Positions 36,801-47,305 of a stretch of 64,000 bases of DNA are shown piece by piece. Made by a program: the position numbers and the translations under genes. The notes under the pieces were generated by a model that worked only from the letters and a program-made list of their open reading frames with translations, did not search any database and had not been told where the DNA came from. Numbering within the stretch: the stretch's first letter is position 1; each line of letters begins with the position of its first letter. This DNA comes from an uncultured Opitutaceae bacterium (GTDB lineage: Bacteria; Verrucomicrobiota; Verrucomicrobiia; Opitutales; Opitutaceae), in assembly GCA_937902925.1 (NCBI GenBank), contig CALFNN010000077.1, forward strand, positions 1 through 64,000, given 5' to 3'.

Positions 36801-38393
36801 ATGAGCACTCTTCGCAAACCCGTCCTCCTGGTCATCCGCGATGGCTGGGGCAAGAATCCCGATCCCGCGCAAAACGCGACCAATGCCACCTTCCTCGCGA
36901 AGAAGCCGTGCGACGACATGCTGCACGCCACCTATCCGCACACGTTGGTGAAGGCTTCCGGGCTCGATGTCGGTCTCCCGGCTGGCGTGATGGGCAACAG
37001 CGAAGTGGGGCACGAAAACATCGGCGCCGGCCGGATCGTCGACCAGGAACTCGTGCGGCTGAACAAACTTTTTTCCGAAAAACGCCTGGCGGCCAATCCC
37101 GTGTGGCGGGCCACCGTGGCGCGGGTGAAGGCGAAGCCGGGCGCGAAGCTGCATCTCATGGGCATCGTGAGCGACGCCGGGGTGCACGGAATGCTCGAGC
37201 ATCTCTATGGGATTCTGCGCCAGGCGAAGGAGGATGGGCTGAACGCGGGCCAGGTGTTCATCCATGCCTTCACCGACGGGCGCGACACGCCGCCGACCAG
37301 CGGACTGCGCTACGTGCGGGAGGTCGACGCGCAATGCGCGAAGATCGGTGTCGGGAAAATTGCGAGCGTGTGCGGGCGGTTCTGGGCGATGGACCGCGAC
37401 AACCGTTGGGAACGCGTGCAAAAAGCCTACGACTTGCTGACGGGCCGCGCGGCGGGCGCGAAGGCCGCGAGTGCGGCGGCGGCGGTGCAGCAGTATTACG
37501 ATGCGCCGCTCAGCGAAACCCAGAAGGGCGACGAGTTCGTGGCCGCGACCTGGATCGCCGGCGCGGACGGCAGGCCGCTCGCAACAATCGGCAACGGCGA
37601 CGCGGTGCTTTTCTACAACTATCGTGGCGACCGGCCGCGCGAGATCACGAAGGCGTTCGTGATCGACGATTTCAAGGGCTTCGACCGCGGCCCGAAGCTC
37701 GACCTCTACTACGCGACGATGACCGAATACGAGGCGGGCCTGCCGGTGAACGTGATTTCGCCGAAACCCGCGCCGTTGAAAAACATCCTGGGCCAGGTGG
37801 TCAGCGAGGCGGGGATCGCGCAATTTCGCTGTGCGGAAACGGAAAAGAACCCGCACGTGACCTTTTTCTTCAACAACTACCGCGCCACGCCATTCCCCGG
37901 CGAGGACCGCGCCTGTCCGCCAAGCCCGAAGGTGCCGACCTACGACATGCAGCCGGAAATGTCGGCGGCCGAAGTGACGGCCGCCGCCAAGGCGGCGATT
38001 CTTTCCGGCAAATATGGCTTCCTCGTCGTGAACTACGCCAATCCCGACATGGTGGGTCACACGGGTTCGCTGCCGGCTGCGATCAAGGCGTGCGAAGCGA
38101 CGGACCGCGGGCTGGCGGAGCTGCTGGCCGCGCTCGCGCAGATGGGCGGCCGCGCCGTGATCCTCGCCGACCACGGCAACGCCGAGCAGATGTGGGACTT
38201 CGTCAACAACGCGCCCCACACTTCGCACACGCTCAACCTCGTCGAGACCTTCGTGGTCGGCGAGGGATTCGCCGCCGGCAAGACCCGGATGCACTCCGGC
38301 GGGCGGCTCGCCGACATCGCGCCCACGGTGCTTGCGCTGATGGGCCTGCCGAAGCCGGCGGAGATGACGGGCGAGAGCCTGGTCGTCTCGTAG
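36801..38393 (+). CDS. gpmI: 2,3-bisphosphoglycerate-independent phosphoglycerate mutase
   Basis: A 530-residue cofactor-independent phosphoglycerate mutase, interconverting 3- and 2-phosphoglycerate in glycolysis in the cytoplasm. It belongs to the alkaline-phosphatase fold: metal ligand Asp in VIRDGWGKN, phospho-Ser in VMGNSEVGHENIGAGR, HAFTDGRDTPPTSG, NYRGDRPREIT, and the C-terminal metal ligands in NYANPDMVGHTG, LADHGNAEQM and PHTSHTLN. Length is normal. The first motif has Arg (VIRDGWG) where most members have Leu or similar. It is followed 70 bases later by aspS on the same strand. Confidence 0.95.
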   Translation: MSTLRKPVLLVIRDGWGKNPDPAQNATNATFLAKKPCDDMLHATYPHTLVKASGLDVGLPAGVMGNSEVGHENIGAGRIVDQELVRLNKLFSEKRLAANPVWRATVARVKAKPGAKLHLMGIVSDAGVHGMLEHLYGILRQAKEDGLNAGQVFIHAFTDGRDTPPTSGLRYVREVDAQCAKIGVGKIASVCGRFWAMDRDNRWERVQKAYDLLTGRAAGAKAASAAAAVQQYYDAPLSETQKGDEFVAATWIAGADGRPLATIGNGDAVLFYNYRGDRPREITKAFVIDDFKGFDRGPKLDLYYATMTEYEAGLPVNVISPKPAPLKNILGQVVSEAGIAQFRCAETEKNPHVTFFFNNYRATPFPGEDRACPPSPKVPTYDMQPEMSAAEVTAAAKAAILSGKYGFLVVNYANPDMVGHTGSLPAAIKACEATDRGLAELLAALAQMGGRAVILADHGNAEQMWDFVNNAPHTSHTLNLVETFVVGEGFAAGKTRMHSGGRLADIAPTVLALMGLPKPAEMTGESLVVS

Positions 38394-38463
38394 GACGCGG
38401 GAGGCCGAGAATCTGTTTGCGCTGCCGGGCGGCGGTGCGTTGTCCTGTCCGGCTCACGTTTCC

Positions 38464-40251
38464 ATGCACCGCACCCATCATTGTGCCCAGCTCACCACGG
38501 CCGATCTCGGCGCCACCGCGTCGCTCCTCGGCTGGGTGGACACCATCCGCGACCAGGGCGGCATCATCTTCGTCGATCTGCGCGACCGCAAAGGCGTCAC
38601 GCAGATCCAGCTCGAGCCTGCGGAAAACGCGAAGCTCGCGGAGCAGTTGAAGCACCTGAAGCTCGAGTCGGTCATCGGCGTGACCGGCAAGGTTGTGCGC
38701 CGCCCGGCGGGCACGGAGAACAAGAATCTGCCGACTGGCGAGGTCGAGATCGTGGCGGCGGAACTCGAGATTCACAACCTCGCGGAAACGCCGCCATTCC
38801 CGCTCGACGATGCGGGCGGCGACAAGGTCAACGAGGACTTGCGGCTCACCTACCGTTACCTCGACTTGCGCCGGCCGAAAATGCGGAAAAATCTCCAGGT
38901 GCGGCACAAGGCGGCCAAGTCGATCCGCGATTACTTCGACGCGCAGGAGTTTATCGAGGTCGAGACGCCGGCGCTGTTCAAGAGCACGCCGGAGGGCGCG
39001 CGCGAGTATCTCGTGCCGTCGCGCATCCATCCGGGCCAGTTTTACGCGCTCTCGCAGTCGCCGCAGCAGTTCAAGCAGATCCTCATGGTCGCGGGCGTGG
39101 AGAAATATTTCCAGATCGCGCGCTGCTTCCGCGACGAGGATTTGCGCGCCGACCGGCAGATGGAATTCACACAAGTGGACGTCGAGGCGTCGTTCGTCAC
39201 GCGCGAGGACATCTATGCGCTGTTCGAGGGCATGTTGCAAAAACTGTGGAAGGACGTGCTCGGGACGGATATCCCGGCGCCGTTCCCGCGAATGGCGTTC
39301 CACGACGCGATGAACCGGTATGGCGTCGACAAACCGGATGTCCGGTTCGGGCTCGAACTGGTCGACTTCACCGAGCTGTTCAAGGCCTCCTCGTTCAAGG
39401 TGTTCGCCTCCACGGCAACCGGCGGCGGTGCTGTCAAGGCACTGAACGCAAAAGGCCTCGCCGACCTCACGCAGGGCGAGCTGAAGAATCTCGAGGAGAT
39501 CGCGAAATCACTCGGCGCGAAAGGCCTCGCCTTCATCAAGGTCGAGGGCGGCGAGTGGAAGTCGCCGATCGTGAAATTTTTCTCGGACGCGGAGAAAGCG
39601 GCGCTGACGGAGAGGCTCAGCATTGCCGAGGGCGACATCGTCTTTTTCGCGGCGGCGCCGTGGGAAAAGGCCTGTGCCATTCTCGGTCGGCTGCGGCTGG
39701 AGGCGGCGCAACTGCTCGTGAAGCGCGGCAAGCTGACGATCCGCCATGACGATTGGAAATTTCTCTGGGTGATCGATTTTCCGCTGATGACGCACGATGA
39801 GGCGGAGAACCGTTATGTCGCGACCCATCATCCGTTCACCGCGCCGGTGCCGGAGGATGCGGCGTTGCTCGACAGCGACCCGAAGAAAGTTCGCGGCCAG
39901 CACTACGACGTCGTCCTGAACGGCATGGAACTCGGCGGCGGCTCGATCCGGATCCACCAGCCGGCGCTGCAGAAAAAGGTTTTTGAGGACGTGCTGAAAA
40001 TCCCGGCGGAGGTTGTCGAGAGCCGGTTCGGCTACATGCTGAAGGCGTTCACCTACGGCGCTCCGCCACACGGCGGCATTGCATTCGGGCTCGACCGGAT
40101 GTGCGCGCTGTTGTGCGGCACGACAAGCATCCGCGATGTCATCGCATTTCCCAAGACGCAGAAAGGGCAGGACCTCATGGCGCAGAGCCCGACACCGGTT
40201 ACCGCGAAGCAACTCAAAGACCTCCATATTGCGACGGTGATGCCGGAATGA
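38464..40251 (+). CDS. aspS: Aspartyl-tRNA synthetase (bacterial type)
   Basis: A 595-residue class II synthetase charging tRNA(Asp). N-terminal OB fold: GWVDTIRDQGGIIFVDLRDR. Class II core: motif 1 near YFDAQEFIEVETPAL, motif 2 IARCFRDEDLRADRQMEF, the bacterial GAD insertion around residues 290-420, and motif 3 GIAFGLDRMCALLCG. The length is typical of bacterial AspRS. I start at the ATG at 38464 (MHRTHHC); an in-frame start at 38440 would add eight residues. Whether it also charges tRNA(Asn) cannot be judged here. Confidence 0.95.
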   Translation: MHRTHHCAQLTTADLGATASLLGWVDTIRDQGGIIFVDLRDRKGVTQIQLEPAENAKLAEQLKHLKLESVIGVTGKVVRRPAGTENKNLPTGEVEIVAAELEIHNLAETPPFPLDDAGGDKVNEDLRLTYRYLDLRRPKMRKNLQVRHKAAKSIRDYFDAQEFIEVETPALFKSTPEGAREYLVPSRIHPGQFYALSQSPQQFKQILMVAGVEKYFQIARCFRDEDLRADRQMEFTQVDVEASFVTREDIYALFEGMLQKLWKDVLGTDIPAPFPRMAFHDAMNRYGVDKPDVRFGLELVDFTELFKASSFKVFASTATGGGAVKALNAKGLADLTQGELKNLEEIAKSLGAKGLAFIKVEGGEWKSPIVKFFSDAEKAALTERLSIAEGDIVFFAAAPWEKACAILGRLRLEAAQLLVKRGKLTIRHDDWKFLWVIDFPLMTHDEAENRYVATHHPFTAPVPEDAALLDSDPKKVRGQHYDVVLNGMELGGGSIRIHQPALQKKVFEDVLKIPAEVVESRFGYMLKAFTYGAPPHGGIAFGLDRMCALLCGTTSIRDVIAFPKTQKGQDLMAQSPTPVTAKQLKDLHIATVMPE

Positions 40252-41125
<874 letters not shown>

Positions 41126-41161
41126 GCTCCTTCGCGACACACTTTCACAGGTTCTCGCCCG

Positions 41162-41192
41162 GCCGGGCTCGTTTGCGGGTCCGGCTTTTTTT
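41162..41192 (+). terminator. Rho-independent terminator after PII copy 1
   Basis: GCCGG/CCGGC stem (41162-41166 with 41181-41185), a G-rich loop, then seven T. It lies between two converging genes. Confidence 0.7.
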
Positions 41193-41303
41193 CGATTTTG
41201 GCCTGGAAGCCATGCCCCCAGACTCCGCCTAGCTTCACCCGAACGGCCCTTCTCGGTGAGCGCCGTTGGCGTAGGGATCGCGTTCGTTTTTGGAGTTGCC
41301 AGG

Positions 41304-42908
41304 TCAACGGTCCTCGTTGGGCAGATTGTCGGGTTCGAGGTGGGGCAGATACACGGTGAACGCGGCTCCCCCGTCGGGGTTGTTGTTGGCGGCCACACCA
41401 CCGCCCTGCGCGAGCATGAAGCCTTTTACGATCGAAAGGCCGAGGCCGAGGCCGCCGGCGCGTGCGCCGGGGCCGCGGCGGAATTTTCTAAAGAGGGAAC
41501 CGAGCAACTCGGGTGGAATGCCGGGCCCGCGGTCGCTCACAGCGAGGAAAAAACGTGTGGTGGCGGGTTCGACGCCCGCGCGCACGACAATCGGAGTGGC
41601 GGCCGGGGTGTGGAGTGCGGCGTTGAGCAACAGGTTCGCGAGCACTTGCTCCATGAGCGGCGCGTCAGCCATCACCAACGGCAGATCGGGCGGAATCTCG
41701 AGCGTCAACGGGTGGCCGGACAGGGTGGTGCCCGCCGCGCGCCGGGCGGCGCCAACGATGTCGCGCGCGTCGCACCAGTCGAGCTGAGGCCGGAGCCCCC
41801 CGGTTTCGAGCCGGGTTTGATTCAAGAGATTCGCAACGAGATGATCGAGGCGCCCCGTGGCGATCCGAATCTCGGCGGCCAGCGCGGCGCGCTTCCGGGC
41901 ATCATCGGTGTCAAATTTTTCCGCAGCGCTGTGAAGCACGGCGAGGGGGGTTTTCAACTCGTGCGAGACGCTGTCGAGCAGCGTGCGATGCAGACGGTCC
42001 GACTCTTGGAATAGTTTTTCCCGTTCGCTGGCGGCGCGAAGCTTTTCGCGCTCGATCAGCAGCGCGATCTGCGCGGCGAACGCTTCCATCAGCTCGCGTT
42101 GGGCAGGCGTAATCGCGGCAACTTCGGCGGGCAGGTGCAACGCGAGGACGCCGAGCGTCGTGGCGGCGCGCAGGATCGGCAGGTGGACGCCGCCGACGGA
42201 AGCAAAATTTGGCGTGAACCGTCCCGCTTCCCGGCCATGGCGCCAGACCCACTCCGCAACGGCCCGATCACAATCGTCGAGGAGGAAAGACCCCGCCGGG
42301 TGCATCGTGAGATGCCGGGGAGCGGACGCGATGAGCAGGGCGGTGCGCGCGTGGAAGAGTTCTTCGGCCTGGCGCAACGCCGACTCCACGGCTTCGTCGA
42401 GCGTGTGCGCTCCCGCGAGCACCCGGGTGAGCTGAAACAACGCCGTCGCGCGTTTTTGGCGTTCGCGTTCCAGGGTCTCGTTCCGACGAATTCGCTCCAT
42501 GAGCTGCCCTGCGATCAGCGCGACCACGAAATAGGTGCCAAGCGTCAGGTCGGCGTCAAAATCGAGCCGGTGAAACGAAAGCCGGGGCGGGATGAACACA
42601 TAGTTCCATGCCGAGGCGCTCACGACTGCGGCGAACAGCGCCGGCCACCGGCTCACCCGCAAGCTCAGCAGGATAACGGCGAGAAAATAGATATGGCCGA
42701 ATACATGATAGGTAAACGGCATATACCACCCGACTGCCGTCACCACGGCGATCACCACCAGGACTTCCAAGTATTCCCGACCCGGGGAACCGGGACGGTG
42801 CAGTGCGGGCTTGGAGTCTTTCCCGGGCGCGTGGATGCCGGCCGTCCGATTTTTGCCGGGGATTATTGCGCGAATGAAGCCGGCACTGGCTGAAATGAAA
42901 GAGGGCAT
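41304..42908 (-). CDS. KdpD-like membrane sensor histidine kinase lacking the KdpD N-terminal domain
   Basis: A 534-residue kinase. Hydrophobic segments at about 46-66, 68-85, 88-105 and 122-138 form a DUF4118-type four-helix module (GHIYFLAVILLSLRVSRWPA; WNYVFIPP), as in the middle of KdpD. A GAF-like region (150-285) follows, then HisKA with His316 in DSVSHELKTPLAVLHS, and an ATPase domain (LLLNAALHTP, DRGPGIPPE, GLGLGLSIV). The cytosolic KdpD/Usp domain that normally precedes the membrane part is missing, so it is not a complete KdpD. No kdpE or kdpABC is near. It is inverted between PII copy 1 and the first amt gene; a role in nitrogen or ion sensing is speculation. The start at 42908 is the first available. 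Confidence 0.88.
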   Translation of the reverse strand: MPSFISASAGFIRAIIPGKNRTAGIHAPGKDSKPALHRPGSPGREYLEVLVVIAVVTAVGWYMPFTYHVFGHIYFLAVILLSLRVSRWPALFAAVVSASAWNYVFIPPRLSFHRLDFDADLTLGTYFVVALIAGQLMERIRRNETLERERQKRATALFQLTRVLAGAHTLDEAVESALRQAEELFHARTALLIASAPRHLTMHPAGSFLLDDCDRAVAEWVWRHGREAGRFTPNFASVGGVHLPILRAATTLGVLALHLPAEVAAITPAQRELMEAFAAQIALLIEREKLRAASEREKLFQESDRLHRTLLDSVSHELKTPLAVLHSAAEKFDTDDARKRAALAAEIRIATGRLDHLVANLLNQTRLETGGLRPQLDWCDARDIVGAARRAAGTTLSGHPLTLEIPPDLPLVMADAPLMEQVLANLLLNAALHTPAATPIVVRAGVEPATTRFFLAVSDRGPGIPPELLGSLFRKFRRGPGARAGGLGLGLSIVKGFMLAQGGGVAANNNPDGGAAFTVYLPHLEPDNLPNEDR

Positions 42909-43041
42909 CGACGGGGATGGCAGCGCAACAACTATACCATATCGGTCTGGCGGCGATCACGCATCGGTCCGGCTCCGCCGGGCCAGCCTGTCTATGTCTT
43001 ATTCATTAATCGTTTATTTCCTGTTCATTTTTTTGACCGCT

Positions 43042-43057
43042 TGGCACCGGTCGTGCT
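43042..43057 (+). promoter_or_regulatory. Sigma-54-like promoter of the first amt-glnK operon
   Basis: TGGCAC (43042-43047), five bases, GTGCT (43053-43057) with GG-N10-GC. Transcription would begin near 43068, some 55 bases before the chosen amt start. Nitrogen-controlled amt-glnK operons are classic sigma-54 targets. Confidence 0.6.
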
Positions 43058-43123
43058 CAAGCGCAGAGACCCTGTCCTTCGCGAAGGCGGACAGCATTCA
43101 TGTTCAACTACCTCCAATCCACT

Positions 43124-44623
43124 ATGAAAAAATGGTTTCACTCCATGCCTGGGAAGCTTGCTGCCGCCGCGTTGCTCGCGACGGTCTTGGCCGCTCTTCC
43201 GGCGTTCGCTGCTGATGCGGCCGCGCCCGCCGCGCCGGAAATCCCAAAAATGTCGGACCTCAGCGATCTGCGCGTCGGCGCGGACACGATCTGGGTCCTG
43301 GTCACGGCGATGCTCGTGTTCTGGATGAACGCTGGATTCGCGCTGGTGGAATCGGGTCTTTGCCGCGCGAAGAACTGCACGAACATCCTGGCGAAGAACT
43401 TCATCGTCTTCGCCGCCTCCACGATCTCCTTCTGGGTGATCGGTTGGGGGCTGATGTTCGGCGACGGCACGCCGTGGGTTGGCACGAGTGGCCTGTGGTT
43501 CGTCGCCGGTGCGGACAACTCGCCGGCGCTTGGCGAAGCCTACATGGCGACGAATCCCTTCTCGTCGGAGAAATACGCCGGCGTTTATAGCGCGATCAAC
43601 TGGACGGACACGCCGCTCTGGGCCAAGTTTTTCTTCCAACTCGTGTTCGCCGGCACGGCGGCGACGATCGTCTCCGGGGCCGTGGCGGAACGCATCAAGT
43701 TCCTCGCCTTCCTGGTGTTCAGCTTCCTGCTCGTCGCGTTCGTCTATCCCGTCACCGGCCATTGGATCTGGGGCGGTGGTTATCTCGGTTCGAATAATTT
43801 CCGCGACTTCGCCGGCTCGACCGTCGTGCATTCGGTCGGTGGCTGGGCGGCTCTCGCCGGCATCATCGTGCTCGGGCCGCGCATCGGAAAATACAAGGAC
43901 GGCAAGGTCCACCCGATTCCGGGTCACAGCATGACTTCGGCCGCGCTGGGCGTGCTCATCCTCTGGCTCGGCTGGTTCGGGTTCAATCCCGGCTCCACCA
44001 TGGCCGCGGGTAACGGCAAGGCGATCGCCCACATCCTCGTGAACACGAACCTGGCCGCGGCGACCGGTTCGCTCGGCGCCATGCTCACGGCTTGGCTGCT
44101 CCTCAAGAAGCCCGACCTTTCGATGATTCTCAACGGGTGCCTCGCCGGACTGGTGGCCATCACGGCGCCGTGCGCATTCGTCACGATTTCATCCGGGGCA
44201 ATCATCGGTTTTATTTCCGGCATCATTGTGGTGCTCGCCGTCATTTTCTTCGACAAGTTGAAACTCGACGACCCGGTGGGGGCGCTGGCGGTCCATCTGG
44301 TGAACGGCGTCTTCGGCACGCTGGCGCTCGGATTGTTCTACAGCTATGACGTGGCGGCCAGCATCGCGGCGCTGCCGCCGACCGGCGCGGACGGCAAAAC
44401 GCTGACCGCCGACCAGTGGGGCGCGATGCAGCAAACGATGGTCCAGCTCAAGGGCATCGTCATGGCAGGTGCCTTCGTCTTCGTGATCTCGCTTGTGTTC
44501 TGGTATGTCATCAAGGCCGTATTCGGTGGCATCCGGGTGAGCGCCGAGGAAGAGGTCGAGGGCCTCGACATTGGCGAGCACGGCAACGACGCGTATCCCG
44601 ACTTTACGCCGGCGCACAAATAA
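43124..44623 (+). CDS. amt: Ammonium transporter (Amt family) 1
   Basis: A 499-residue Amt channel. A cleavable signal peptide (MKKWFHSMPGKLAAAALLA ending LPAFA) precedes eleven expected helices, as in AmtB. Family blocks: NAGFALVESGLCRAKN, FQLVFAGTAATIVSGAVAER, the first pore His in DFAGSTVVHSVGGWAALAG, GWFGFNPGS, and the second pore His in VHLVNGVFGTLA. An ATG at 43100 is in frame, but 43124 starts the signal peptide directly. The PII gene follows 27 bases later, so a direct Amt-GlnK complex is likely. This Amt belongs to a different subgroup from the second one. Confidence 0.95.
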   Translation: MKKWFHSMPGKLAAAALLATVLAALPAFAADAAAPAAPEIPKMSDLSDLRVGADTIWVLVTAMLVFWMNAGFALVESGLCRAKNCTNILAKNFIVFAASTISFWVIGWGLMFGDGTPWVGTSGLWFVAGADNSPALGEAYMATNPFSSEKYAGVYSAINWTDTPLWAKFFFQLVFAGTAATIVSGAVAERIKFLAFLVFSFLLVAFVYPVTGHWIWGGGYLGSNNFRDFAGSTVVHSVGGWAALAGIIVLGPRIGKYKDGKVHPIPGHSMTSAALGVLILWLGWFGFNPGSTMAAGNGKAIAHILVNTNLAAATGSLGAMLTAWLLLKKPDLSMILNGCLAGLVAITAPCAFVTISSGAIIGFISGIIVVLAVIFFDKLKLDDPVGALAVHLVNGVFGTLALGLFYSYDVAASIAALPPTGADGKTLTADQWGAMQQTMVQLKGIVMAGAFVFVISLVFWYVIKAVFGGIRVSAEEEVEGLDIGEHGNDAYPDFTPAHK

Positions 44624-44989
<366 letters not shown>

Positions 44990-45021
44990 TGCCGAGTTTG
45001 TTCCCACGTCGAGTTTAGGAT

Positions 45022-45060
45022 AGTGGCCCCGTTCGTTCGCGAGCCGGGCCACTCTTTTTT
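45022..45060 (+). terminator. Rho-independent terminator after PII copy 2
   Basis: Eight-base stem AGTGGCCC/GGGCCACT (45022-45029 with 45046-45053), a loop that can fold further, then a run of six T. Confidence 0.85.
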
Positions 45061-45215
45061 GCTCGGTCGAATCGATTCGGAATTGAAGGGCTGGCGGGGA
45101 TTTGGCCGGTCGGGCCCCCGTTGCGCCGGTCGACGCCAGTTTTGGCTGGAGTGACCAATGGGCGGTCCACATAAGACAGAATTTTCTGCGTTGAGCTGCG
45201 TATTAGGCCCCGTTC

Positions 45216-45231
45216 AGGCATTAATTCTGCT
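45216..45231 (+). promoter_or_regulatory. Sigma-54-like promoter of the second amt-glnK operon
   Basis: AGGCAT (45216-45221), five bases, CTGCT (45227-45231) with GG-N10-GC. The predicted start is about 10 bases before the amt ATG, giving a very short leader. Confidence 0.5.
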
Positions 45232-45251
45232 CATGCTTTACCCCGTTATCC

Positions 45252-46784
45252 ATGAACAAAACTCGAAAACCCTCCCTGCGTTTCCTGATCGCGGCGGGTC
45301 TGGCGCTCCTGGCCAGCCTGTCCGCTTTTGCCCAGACGGCTTCGCCGACGGCGCCCCTGCCACCGCCTCCAACTCCCAAGGATTCGGAAGTGCTGCAATC
45401 GATGGGTGCCTATTTTCAAAACACCGACCCGAGCGCGGCATTTGCTGCCTATAAAGACAAAGACGGGAACCTGCCCAAGGGTTTCACGGCCCCGACTCTC
45501 GGCGTGGCCGGGCCCGGTCACAACGGCTGGATGATGACGAGCGCCGCGCTCGTGCTCTTCATGACCCTGCCCGGACTGGCCCTGTTTTACGGCGGGCTGG
45601 TGCGGACCAAGAACGTGCTGTCCGTCATGGCGCAGTGCCTCGGCATCGCGGGGCTGGTCACGATTCTCTGGTGGGCGTTCGGCTACAGCCTCGTGTTCGG
45701 GAAGAATTTTGGGAGCGCCTTCCTCGGCGGCTCGGAATTCTTTTTCCTCCGGGGCGTCGACAGCGCCCCGAACGCCGACTACGGCGCGTGGGTTTCGCAC
45801 AACGTGTTTGCGATGTATCAACTGATGTTCGCGATCATCACGCCCGCCCTGATCGTCGGGGCGATTGCCGAGCGCATGAAGTTCTCGGCCGTGCTGCTCT
45901 TCGTGACGGTGTGGATGTTTGTCGTCTATTTCCCGCTGGCTCACATGGTCTGGGGAGTGACGGGATTGATGAACGGTGTCTGGAATTCCGGCGCCGCGAT
46001 CAAGGCGATCGATTTTGCCGGCGGCACCGTCGTCCACATGTCGTCAGGCTGGTCCGCGCTGATTCTCTGTCTGATCCTTGGGCCGCGGCTCGGCTTCGGC
46101 AAGACGCCGATGCCGCCGCACAGTCTCGTGCTCTGCATGGTCGGCACGGGAATGTTGTGGGTCGGCTGGTATGGCTTTAACGCGGGGTCGGCGGTCGCCG
46201 CCGACGGCGTCGCGGCCAACGCGTTCACGACGACGACTCTCGCTACTGCCGTCGCTTCGTTCACATGGGCGGCGCTCGAGTATCTGCTGCGTGGGAAGGC
46301 CAGCGTGCTCGGCTTTTGCTCCGGGGCGGTCGCCGGCCTGGTCGTCGTGACGCCGGCCTGCGGGTTTATCACGAGTTCCCTGTCGGTGCCGCTTGGGATC
46401 ATTGCCGGCGCGGTGCCGTTCTTCGCCTGCACGAAACTCAAGCCGCTCTTCGGCTATGACGACGCGCTCGATACTTTCGGGGTCCACGCGATCGGCGGGA
46501 CGCTCGGGGCGTTGTTGACCGGACTCTTCGCCCGCAACGCGGCCAACGCGAATCTTGCCACCAATCTCAAGGACAAGGTGACCGACGCCTTCGGCCAGCC
46601 TCTGGTGATCGAACAACTCAAGGCCATCGGCCTGACGCTCGCGCTGGCGGTGGTGTCGACGGTCGTGATTGCCTACGTGGTCAAGGCCGTGGTCGGACTC
46701 CGCCCAACCGTCGAATCGGAACAGGAAGGCCTCGACCTGAGCGACCATGGCGAGGAAGGTTACATCTACGAGGCCAAGGCCTGA
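45252..46784 (+). CDS. amt: Ammonium transporter (Amt family) 2
   Basis: A 510-residue Amt channel with an N-terminal signal peptide (LIAAGLALLASLSAFAQT) and a Pro-rich, soluble stretch of some 60 residues before the first helix. Blocks: MTLPGLALFYGGLVRTKNVL, MYQLMFAIITPALIVGAIAER, first pore His in DFAGGTVVHMSSGWSAL, GWYGFNAGS, and second pore His in FGVHAIGGTLGALLTGLFA. This is the common AmtB-type subgroup. It has its own sigma-54-like promoter and is followed 27 bases later by PII copy 3. Confidence 0.95.
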   Translation: MNKTRKPSLRFLIAAGLALLASLSAFAQTASPTAPLPPPPTPKDSEVLQSMGAYFQNTDPSAAFAAYKDKDGNLPKGFTAPTLGVAGPGHNGWMMTSAALVLFMTLPGLALFYGGLVRTKNVLSVMAQCLGIAGLVTILWWAFGYSLVFGKNFGSAFLGGSEFFFLRGVDSAPNADYGAWVSHNVFAMYQLMFAIITPALIVGAIAERMKFSAVLLFVTVWMFVVYFPLAHMVWGVTGLMNGVWNSGAAIKAIDFAGGTVVHMSSGWSALILCLILGPRLGFGKTPMPPHSLVLCMVGTGMLWVGWYGFNAGSAVAADGVAANAFTTTTLATAVASFTWAALEYLLRGKASVLGFCSGAVAGLVVVTPACGFITSSLSVPLGIIAGAVPFFACTKLKPLFGYDDALDTFGVHAIGGTLGALLTGLFARNAANANLATNLKDKVTDAFGQPLVIEQLKAIGLTLALAVVSTVVIAYVVKAVVGLRPTVESEQEGLDLSDHGEEGYIYEAKA

Positions 46785-47150
<366 letters not shown>

Positions 47151-47178
47151 GAAGCGGGCCCGGCCGGGTCCGACCGCG

Positions 47179-47209
47179 ACCGGCGCCGCAGACGGCGCCG
47201 GTTTTTTTT
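47179..47209 (+). terminator. Rho-independent terminator after PII copy 3
   Basis: Ten-base perfect stem ACCGGCGCCG/CGGCGCCGGT (47179-47188 with 47193-47202), loop CAGA and a run of T. Confidence 0.92.
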
Positions 47210-47305
47210 CGAGCGAATGCACGGATCCGTCCCCAAGGTGACACACTCGTTGCGATATGAGGCTTGCGGCTGCCGACGGGCTTCGGCATCTAGGGCGGCA
47301 CGAAA

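Noticed and set aside
36385-36804. Plus-strand frame of 139 codons overlapping the small hypothetical gene
   Set aside because: His/Arg-rich shadow; the minus-strand frame has a more natural composition.
41304-42908. Calling the kinase KdpD
   Set aside because: The KdpD/Usp N-terminal domain is absent and no kdpABC or kdpE is near.
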